A stretch of DNA of 11,332 nt from Clostridia bacterium (GTDB taxonomy: Bacteria; Bacillota; Clostridia; UBA1381): contig JAFODX010000005.1 of NCBI GenBank assembly GCA_017380475.1, positions 1 through 11,332 on the forward strand, given 5' to 3'. The position numbers and the translations under genes are program-made. The notes under the pieces were generated by a model. The model had not been told where the DNA came from. It did not search any database and saw only the letters and a program-made list of their open reading frames with translations. Positions 6,832-11,332 of the stretch are shown here, in pieces (position 1 is the first letter of the stretch; every line of letters starts with the position of its first letter).

Positions 6832-8109
6832 ATGAACAAGATGATGCTCAAAATTATCACAATTGTTGCAGTTTCTCTTATGTTATCCTCGTGTGTGGGG
6901 GAAGAACCCAATGACATAGGATATATCACAGCACTCGGCATTGATAAGGCAGAGGACGGATATAATTATACGATACAGTTTGCAAATCCTACAAAAATAA
7001 GCGGCGGTGCATCAGAAAGCGGCGGAACGGGCGGTGATATTGTTGAAAACCTTGTGGTTGAAGCTCCGACGGTATATGCAGCGATAAGCCACGCAGACTC
7101 AATCGTCTCAAAGGATTTATCATTGTCGCACGCAAAAATAATAGTTATATCTGAAGAAATCGCAAAAGAGGGACTTTCGGAAATAACTGACGTTGTAGCA
7201 AGAAATAACGATATCCGTCCCGATATTTATATAGCAATAGCAGAGGATGCTGGTGAGTATCTGGAGGGTGTAAAGCCTGTGGTTGAGCTCAATCCCGTTA
7301 AATATTATCAGCTCACATACGAAAATAAAAAAGGCGGACCTGTACCGCAGAATAATGCCGGGGAATTTTATATGGCATACACATCAGGCGACCGTGACTG
7401 TGCATTACCCCTTGCAGGCGTTGCCGGCGGTGAAAAGGAAAAAAGCGATACCGATGCAGGTACGGGCGAAGAGGGGAGTCAGGACCAAAGTCCGTCAGAG
7501 AACGATAAAAACAAGAATGCCAAACCCGTAGAAAACGGATTCGGAAGCGGAACGAAGAATTATATGCCGGGCGAGGCAGGTGTTCAGGTGAAAAACAAGA
7601 GCGAAACGATGGGCATTGCTGTGTTTTGCGGGGACACATATATTGGCAGGCTTGGGAGCAGTGATGCAGATATCTATAATATCCTGATGGGCGAAATATC
7701 CAATAGCAAAGCCACTTTTTACGATGAGTATAACCCTGATACGCCCATAACAATGAGCCTTGAAGAAAAAAGAGCGCCGCAGTTTGAGATAGACAGAGAA
7801 AACAAAAAGGTGCTGATAAAGCTCAAGCTTGAGGCGGAGCTTTTATCAATACCCAAAAAGCATAAAAACAGTCCTGCTATTGATATAAGAGCAGGTGAAA
7901 TGGTAGACAGAGCAACTGAGGATTTTTTGCATCGGGTGTATAACGGAATGGGTTCAGATTTGCTCGGAATAAGAGGGAAGTTCAAGCGGTTCTTTCTGTC
8001 AAATCAGAAGTACAGAGAATATGTAAAAACATTCGACCCGAAAGAATGGCAGTTCGAAGTGTCAACAGAACTCAGGATAAAGCGCACCGGAATGACTTAT
8101 TACTATTGA
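6832..8109 (+). CDS. Spore germination receptor C subunit, Ger(x)C-family lipoprotein
   Basis: A lipoprotein subunit of the GerA-type receptor, anchored to the outer face of the spore inner membrane. The 425-residue product starts MNKMMLKIITIVAV and has a lipobox LSSC with the modified cysteine at residue 21. Domain 1 (about 28-185) opens with the family-typical DIGYITALGIDKAEDGY. Domains 2 and 3 (about 255-425) include MGIAVFCGDTYIGRL (260-274), which is diagnostic of Ger(x)C proteins. Between them lies a hydrophilic, low-complexity linker (about 199-250, rich in D, E, K, N, S, G). Near residues 58-68 there is a second Gly/Ser-rich patch. GAAAGGAG precedes the ATG. It lies 126 bases after the permease gene, a gap filled by the long palindrome, and is followed after 13 bases by the small membrane protein gene. 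Confidence 0.95.
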   Translation: MNKMMLKIITIVAVSLMLSSCVGEEPNDIGYITALGIDKAEDGYNYTIQFANPTKISGGASESGGTGGDIVENLVVEAPTVYAAISHADSIVSKDLSLSHAKIIVISEEIAKEGLSEITDVVARNNDIRPDIYIAIAEDAGEYLEGVKPVVELNPVKYYQLTYENKKGGPVPQNNAGEFYMAYTSGDRDCALPLAGVAGGEKEKSDTDAGTGEEGSQDQSPSENDKNKNAKPVENGFGSGTKNYMPGEAGVQVKNKSETMGIAVFCGDTYIGRLGSSDADIYNILMGEISNSKATFYDEYNPDTPITMSLEEKRAPQFEIDRENKKVLIKLKLEAELLSIPKKHKNSPAIDIRAGEMVDRATEDFLHRVYNGMGSDLLGIRGKFKRFFLSNQKYREYVKTFDPKEWQFEVSTELRIKRTGMTYYY

Positions 8110-8122
8110 TAAGGGGGAAATT

Positions 8123-8299
8123 ATGCTTATAAATATAGTCTTTTTCATTGCCGTTCTTGTTTCGGTTGTAAGAACAGTGTCTTACGGGATTTATACAATC
8201 AAAAACAAAGGCATCATCGGCGGAATAAGTATATTTGTGCTTGCGCTGACAAATTTGTTTACCGTAACTATGATATTATGTAAACAAATACTGCAATAA
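8123..8299 (+). CDS. 58-residue two-helix membrane protein, candidate Ger receptor D subunit
   Basis: A short gene with a strong AAGGGGG ribosome binding site, 13 bases after the C-subunit stop and just before the operon terminator. The product, starting MLINIVFFIAVLVSVVRT and ending ILCKQILQ, has two hydrophobic helices (about residues 2-24 and 31-52) joined by a short basic turn (YTIKNKGIIGG). Small two-helix proteins encoded beside GerA-type operons in Bacillus, called D subunits, modulate receptor function; position, size and topology here agree. I do not see a sequence motif that proves homology, so the role is inference. The alternative is an unrelated small membrane protein carried by the operon. 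Coding status is supported by start, ribosome binding site, hydrophobic pattern and position before the terminator. Confidence 0.75.
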   Translation: MLINIVFFIAVLVSVVRTVSYGIYTIKNKGIIGGISIFVLALTNLFTVTMILCKQILQ

Positions 8300-8300
8300 G

Positions 8301-8328
8301 AAAGGGATTCGCTTTTGCGAACCCCTTT
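8301..8328. terminator. Shared bidirectional terminator between the ger operon and the stalk-protein gene
   Basis: AAAGGG (8301-8306) pairs with CCCTTT (8323-8328). After one A/C mismatch TTCGC (8308-8312) pairs with GCGAA (8317-8321) around a TTTT loop. It begins right after the small gene's stop and lies six bases from the stop of the convergent gene. Tails are ATTCTTT on the plus strand and CTTATT on the minus strand, moderately T-rich. Confidence 0.8.
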
Positions 8329-8333
8329 ATTCT

Positions 8334-9455
8334 TTAACCAAGTATTTTGCTCATTATATAAGAGAATATATTCGAATCACATACGATTATTTTCATTGAA
8401 TCATTATCAAACTCATAAATAAGCTTTGTTAATAGCGGTAAATACTCTTTTCCGTTCTTTGTTATTGTATCTGTTAGATAGAAGTTGTCTTTTGCGAACT
8501 GTACAAGTGCTTTTTTGTATTCCTGAACATCGCCTGTGAGATTTATCTCTAAATATGATTCTTCGTTATGGTTAGCGTTTACCCATAATATGTTTTTATC
8601 GGTTGAAAAATCAAAATGTCTGGAATCGCTGTATATACCGTCAATAAAGGAAGATGTCATGCCATATCCTGCAAATGTAAGCGGTTTACCAATCAATTCT
8701 ATCGGTCCGGGGATATATGCAATTCTATCACCATCCTCCGCATTTATAAACTTAACCACTCTTGCGTGCGGGGTCCAGGTCCAGAGTTCAAATCCGTAAT
8801 TTTCAAGACCGAGTTTATTGGCTGCAGGTGCTTGTGCAGGAGTTTGAGTTTCTGCAGGCGGTGCAGTTACAAGCGGTGCAGGAGTCTGTGTCGGAACAAC
8901 AACATCCACTTCTTCGTAAGTATCAGCATAGTCAAGCTTAATTGTTTGTGAATCTCCAACCCACTCAACTGACAATCCTGCTTTTTCTGCAATAAATCTT
9001 GCAGGGATATATGTTCTGTCGTTGTAGGTTAAAGGATAGCAGATGCTTCCGTCATCCTCTGTCGGAACAAAGGGTTCTCCGTTGACGGTGAATTTTATGT
9101 TTTTATTTAAAATGGCAGTATCCTGATAAGGTGTTCTGTCGCCGTGTTTGGCTTCGTTGACCTTTTCAACGCCGCCATCATTGAAACCAACAGTTTGAGT
9201 TTCGCCATCCCAGGTTACGGTAAATCCGATAGCTTCCGCTAAAAATCTTGCCGGTATGTATGTTCTGTCGTTATAAGTAATAGGATAAACAATAGCATTA
9301 ATATCTTCGTCGTACGGGATAAATTCATCACCCATATATTCAAAATTAAGTCCCTTGTTAATTAAAACACTTACTGTTTCGTTTGCTGATACTGTGAATG
9401 TGAACAGTGAAAGCAATAAAGATAAAACGATTGTTGAAGAAATAATTTTTTTCAT
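8334..9455 (-). CDS. Secreted protein with two CuAO N-terminal-like (stalk) modules and an unknown C-terminal domain
   Basis: The product has 373 residues. A signal peptide (1-24) ends in TVSA with cleavage likely before NET. Two tandem modules follow, about 31-91 and 115-174. Each has the copper amine oxidase N-terminal pattern YP.TYNDRTYIPAR(F) with a later W.G..QT. This fold is common in Firmicute cell-surface proteins and does not imply oxidase activity. A Pro/Thr/Ala-rich linker (about 187-213, PTQTPAP and TQTPAQAP) leads to a domain of about 160 residues (214-373) that I do not recognise, ending in hydrophobic FSYIMSKILG. I chose the ATG at 9455 because AAAGGAG lies upstream and the signal peptide starts there. 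An in-frame ATG at 9524 would add 23 polar residues and lacks these. It has its own sigma-A promoter and ends at a terminator shared with the ger operon. Likely role: exported, wall-associated, unknown. Confidence 0.9.
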   Translation of the reverse strand: MKKIISSTIVLSLLLSLFTFTVSANETVSVLINKGLNFEYMGDEFIPYDEDINAIVYPITYNDRTYIPARFLAEAIGFTVTWDGETQTVGFNDGGVEKVNEAKHGDRTPYQDTAILNKNIKFTVNGEPFVPTEDDGSICYPLTYNDRTYIPARFIAEKAGLSVEWVGDSQTIKLDYADTYEEVDVVVPTQTPAPLVTAPPAETQTPAQAPAANKLGLENYGFELWTWTPHARVVKFINAEDGDRIAYIPGPIELIGKPLTFAGYGMTSSFIDGIYSDSRHFDFSTDKNILWVNANHNEESYLEINLTGDVQEYKKALVQFAKDNFYLTDTITKNGKEYLPLLTKLIYEFDNDSMKIIVCDSNIFSYIMSKILG

Positions 9456-9527
9456 TATAAAAATCTCCTTTGATGATTTACTCGAATTCCGTTTGCAATA
9501 TTTAGAATCCGTGATTATTTTCACTTA

Positions 9528-9556
9528 ATTTTACCAGAATTCTACAAAAAAGTCAA
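9528..9556 (-). promoter_or_regulatory. Sigma-A promoter of the stalk-domain protein gene
   Basis: On the minus strand: TTGACT (9551-9556), 17 bases, TAAAAT (9528-9533), with TGG before the -10 (extended form). It is a near-consensus vegetative promoter. Transcription would start near 9521, leaving a leader of about 65 bases before the ATG at 9455. Confidence 0.8.
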
Positions 9557-9586
9557 TAAGTTACATTAATTATAATAAATGGAAAT

Positions 9587-9614
9587 AAAAAACTGCTCAA
9601 CAGAGCAGTTTTTT
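9587..9614 (-). terminator. Intrinsic terminator of the RNase P RNA gene
   Basis: A perfect 12-base-pair stem, AAAAAACTGCTC and GAGCAGTTTTTT, with an AACA loop, followed by a T-run when read on the minus strand. It lies about 13 bases past the predicted 3' end of the RNA and upstream of the next gene's promoter. The hairpin is symmetric, but no plus-strand gene ends here. Confidence 0.88.
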
Positions 9615-9626
9615 AATCTTTAAATT

Positions 9627-9953
9627 AAGAAGCAAGCCTGTAAGCCGGGTTCTGTCGTGGACAATCATCTATCTGGTCCGTCCGTCACCGGACGGCTCAA
9701 GCCTTGCAAGGGAAAACGGCGGGCCGCCTTAACATTCCCAAAGTTGCTCCGGATGGGGTTTACACCAAAGGCCGGTTACCCGGTCTCTGTGTGAGCTCTT
9801 ACCTCACATTTCCACACTTACCGCCAAAGCGGCGTTTATTTTCTGTTGCACTATCCTTAGAGTCGCCTCCACCTGCCGTTAGCAGGCATCCTGCCCTGTG
9901 GAGCCCGGACTTTCCTCATACAAAAATGTACGCGATTGCCCAGCTTACTTCGT
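9627..9953 (-). ncRNA. rnpB: RNase P RNA (catalytic RNA for tRNA 5' maturation), probably type A
   Basis: The RNA subunit of ribonuclease P, which removes 5' leaders from precursor tRNAs. Read on the minus strand, it contains the universally conserved blocks. GAGGAAAGTCCGGGCTCC (9900-9917) is near the 5' end. It is followed by ACAGGGCAGGATGCC and AGTGCAACAGAAA, then TAAACCCCATCCGGAGCAA in the middle. ACGACAGAACCCGGCTTA (9641-9658) is near the 3' end. The terminal helix P1 can form between GAAGTAAGC (from 9951) and GCTTGCTTC (ending 9629), with wobble pairs. The layout fits the ancestral type A. About 327 nucleotides is slightly short. Ends are estimated from the promoter and P1, so they may be off by several bases. 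Confidence 0.95.
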
Positions 9954-9960
9954 TTAGCTC

Positions 9961-9989
9961 ATTTTAACACACATTTATGCTAAAATCAA
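9961..9989 (-). promoter_or_regulatory. Sigma-A promoter of the RNase P RNA gene
   Basis: On the minus strand: TTGATT (9984-9989), exactly 17 bases, TAAAAT (9961-9966) preceded by TGT. The expected start near 9954 coincides with the first base of the predicted RNA, so the leader is minimal. It is squeezed into the gap after the upstream protein gene, where I see no terminator, so read-through into rnpB is possible. Confidence 0.82.
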
Positions 9990-9996
9990 GCACTTT

Positions 9997-10836
9997 TTAT
10001 AAGTAGCTTTCAAGTTCAGGAATTTTTGAAAAATTATCGGAAAAATCGGGGAAGTCTGTTTTTATACGGTCGATGCACCGTAAACAGAAGTCGCGGCGCA
10101 ATGTATCGCTTTTGCGCATCTGCTCTTTCATGCCCCATATATGTGTAAAATACCTTTCCCCGTCCTCAAAAAGCCGCGTAAGCGACGACAGTTCCTTTAT
10201 CTCAATGCCTGACATTCTTGCGCACATAGCTAAAAGTCTCTGTTCTGCAAACACCATATATGTTACCGGATCCCTGCCATCCGCATTTTCCATGAACAAC
10301 AGAGCTTGGTTTACATAAAGTTGTTTAAGCGTCGTGTTTTTAATTACATAAAATGCGGAGTTTACGGGATTTATGTGCCAGTCAAGGTTTGGGTCAAACA
10401 CAAATCCGCGTTTCATTTTAAATTCGGAAATATCGGGATAAATATCGCTGTAAAGCTCCTCTTTGTGAATAACAGTAAGGTCGGGGAGCTTGTCGAATGC
10501 GAGCCTGTCCCAGACAATGAAGTCAGTATCAATAACCGCCACGGGAGCGTCATTGTTTTTAAGAGCAAAAAGCTTGCCCGCTGCCCAGAATGTTTCAGGG
10601 TCGATATCGGTACTTATACCGTCAAGCTCTGTTGTTATTCCGTTCCAGATATTACACATACCTCTCGATTTATAAAATTCATAGCCAACGCTGTCCGTTA
10701 CCATTTTTATGGTACCGTTCTTTTCGCGCCATTTGAGTGCCGACAAAATAGTACTCAGCAAATCAAAATCTTCTATATAGAACTCCCCGCCTGAGCTTGT
10801 ACGGGGTTTTGACCAGGTCGAATGTAAAGCCTGCAT
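9997..10836 (-). CDS. DUF6734-like protein with DxD motif, possible glycosyltransferase-type fold
   Basis: The product has 279 residues, no signal peptide and no membrane helix. The N-terminus (MQALHSTWSKP), a VTDSVG segment (46-51), FWAAGKLFAL (83-92) and the core VIDTDFIVW (101-109) follow the layout I associate with DUF6734 proteins. These resemble capsular or nucleotide-diphospho-sugar glycosyltransferases in carrying a hydrophobic strand ending in DxD (D103, D105). That motif normally holds a metal ion and the sugar nucleotide. Donor, acceptor and activity are unknown. I chose the ATG at 10836 because a full AGGAGG lies 8 bases upstream. A GTG at 10845 in the same frame overlaps that site. 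The gene follows the methyltransferase stop by 12 bases, so the two are very likely cotranscribed. Family recall is moderate; the DxD reading is inference. Confidence 0.65.
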   Translation of the reverse strand: MQALHSTWSKPRTSSGGEFYIEDFDLLSTILSALKWREKNGTIKMVTDSVGYEFYKSRGMCNIWNGITTELDGISTDIDPETFWAAGKLFALKNNDAPVAVIDTDFIVWDRLAFDKLPDLTVIHKEELYSDIYPDISEFKMKRGFVFDPNLDWHINPVNSAFYVIKNTTLKQLYVNQALLFMENADGRDPVTYMVFAEQRLLAMCARMSGIEIKELSSLTRLFEDGERYFTHIWGMKEQMRKSDTLRRDFCLRCIDRIKTDFPDFSDNFSKIPELESYL

Positions 10837-10848
10837 AACGCGCACCTC

Positions 10849-11332
10849 CTAATTGCCGAACCGTTCGTGGTCCGATACGGTTTTAACCGACAGGGTAATA
10901 CCGTCGCCTTGTGAAAGTATTGAAGTTTCAAGCTGTGGATGTGCCATAAGCGCATCAATATACTCGCGCAGTCTGTTGATAATGGTTACTTTCCTGCGCG
11001 CAAAATGATTATCGTCAGCGGTCATGCCCTTGAAAAGGATATTATCCGATATGAGAAGTCCGCCTTTTCTAAGCAGCCTCACTGCATCGTCGAGCATAAA
11101 AAGGTAGTGCGCCTTTGGCCCGTCAAGAAAAATAAGGTCGAAGCTCTCGTCACCGTCAAGATATGAAAGATAATCTTTCGCATCCGCTTCAATTACAGAA
11201 ATTTTATCACTAAGTCCTGCACGACGTATATTCTCGCGCGCAATCTTAACTGAATCTGCGTCATATTCGAGGGTTGTTATTGTTCCGCCTTCGGCGAGCC
11301 CTTCTGACATAATAACAGAGCTGTAACCTATT
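10849..11332 (-). CDS. Class I SAM-dependent O-methyltransferase (COMT / TrmR-like), N-terminus cut by window edge
   Basis: The frame is open to the right edge, so the ATG at 11310 is internal: the codons before it read IGYSSVI, continuing the SAM-binding glycine motif (IGYSSVIMSEGLAEGG). Visible after that are the acidic ribose-binding residue in TTLEYD, the helix VKIARENIRRAG, and EADAKDYL, whose Asp contacts adenine. Next come DLIFLDGPKAHY with the metal-ligand Asp, and LLISDNILFKG with the second Asp-Asn metal pair. This order is typical of caffeoyl-CoA-type O-methyltransferases, including bacterial TrmR (YrrM), which methylates 5-hydroxyuridine at the tRNA wobble position. Substrate cannot be fixed from this fragment; a small-molecule or sugar O-methyltransferase partner of the neighbouring DUF6734-like protein is the alternative. 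About 50-60 N-terminal residues are missing. Its TAG stop sits in the next gene's ribosome-binding region. Confidence 0.88.
   Translation of the reverse strand, partial: IGYSSVIMSEGLAEGGTITTLEYDADSVKIARENIRRAGLSDKISVIEADAKDYLSYLDGDESFDLIFLDGPKAHYLFMLDDAVRLLRKGGLLISDNILFKGMTADDNHFARRKVTIINRLREYIDALMAHPQLETSILSQGDGITLSVKTVSDHERFGN

Noticed and set aside
7313..7753. 146-codon minus-strand frame
   Set aside because: Antisense to the germination lipoprotein gene; the product is rich in R, Y, H, S and C without any domain pattern.
9456..9524. N-terminal extension of the stalk-domain protein from an ATG at 9524
   Set aside because: It would put 23 polar residues before a clear signal peptide, and the good ribosome binding site serves the ATG at 9455.
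9704..9967. Open frame on the plus strand, 87 codons
   Set aside because: It lies antisense to the RNase P RNA and is rich in Pro/Leu/Ser from structured RNA; no ribosome binding site.
10837..10845. GTG start for the DUF6734-like gene
   Set aside because: The GTG overlaps the AGGAGG ribosome binding site that is ideally spaced for the ATG at 10836.

Overview
This 11.3 kb stretch looks like chromosomal DNA from an endospore-forming member of the Clostridia. An Oscillospirales or Ruminococcaceae-like gut lineage is my guess, not a measurement. The evidence is a three-subunit GerA-type spore germination receptor operon behind a forespore (sigma-G type) promoter, strong AGGAG-type ribosome binding sites, moderate to low GC with AT-rich intergenic DNA, and a bacterial RNase P RNA. 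The parA-parB pair with two perfect parS sites suggests the region lies close to oriC, because parS sites cluster there in Firmicutes.

Layout, left to right. (1) Positions 1-3801, minus strand: a tight five-gene run read parA, parB, a DUF4446 gene, a small coiled-coil membrane protein gene and serS. serS runs off the left edge. Gaps are 28, 1, -8 and 1 bases, so this is very probably one operon with translational coupling. Its sigma-A promoter abuts a perfect parS site, suggesting autoregulation by ParB. (2) Positions 3802-3993: a divergent control region holding the par promoter, parS and a sigma-G promoter pointing right. (3) Positions 3994-8299, plus strand: the germination receptor operon. 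It encodes the A subunit, the B-subunit permease, the C-subunit lipoprotein, and a 58-residue two-helix membrane protein that resembles the D subunits of Ger operons. A second perfect parS site lies inside the permease coding sequence. A roughly 105-base imperfect palindrome separates the B and C genes. (4) Position 8301 onward: a hairpin terminator shared with a convergent gene for a secreted protein with two copper-amine-oxidase N-terminal-like (stalk) modules. (5) Positions 9587-9989: the RNase P RNA gene on the minus strand with its own promoter and terminator. (6) Positions 9997-11332, minus strand: a two-gene unit encoding an O-methyltransferase (cut by the right edge) and a DUF6734-like protein with a DxD motif.

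The left block couples chromosome segregation with a translation housekeeping gene. The middle block builds the inner-membrane nutrient receptor of the spore. The ger operon is flanked by one parS site just upstream and contains another 2.8 kb away, so ParB loading and spreading would cover forespore-expressed genes. I see no CRISPR array, tRNA, rRNA, transposase or phage gene.
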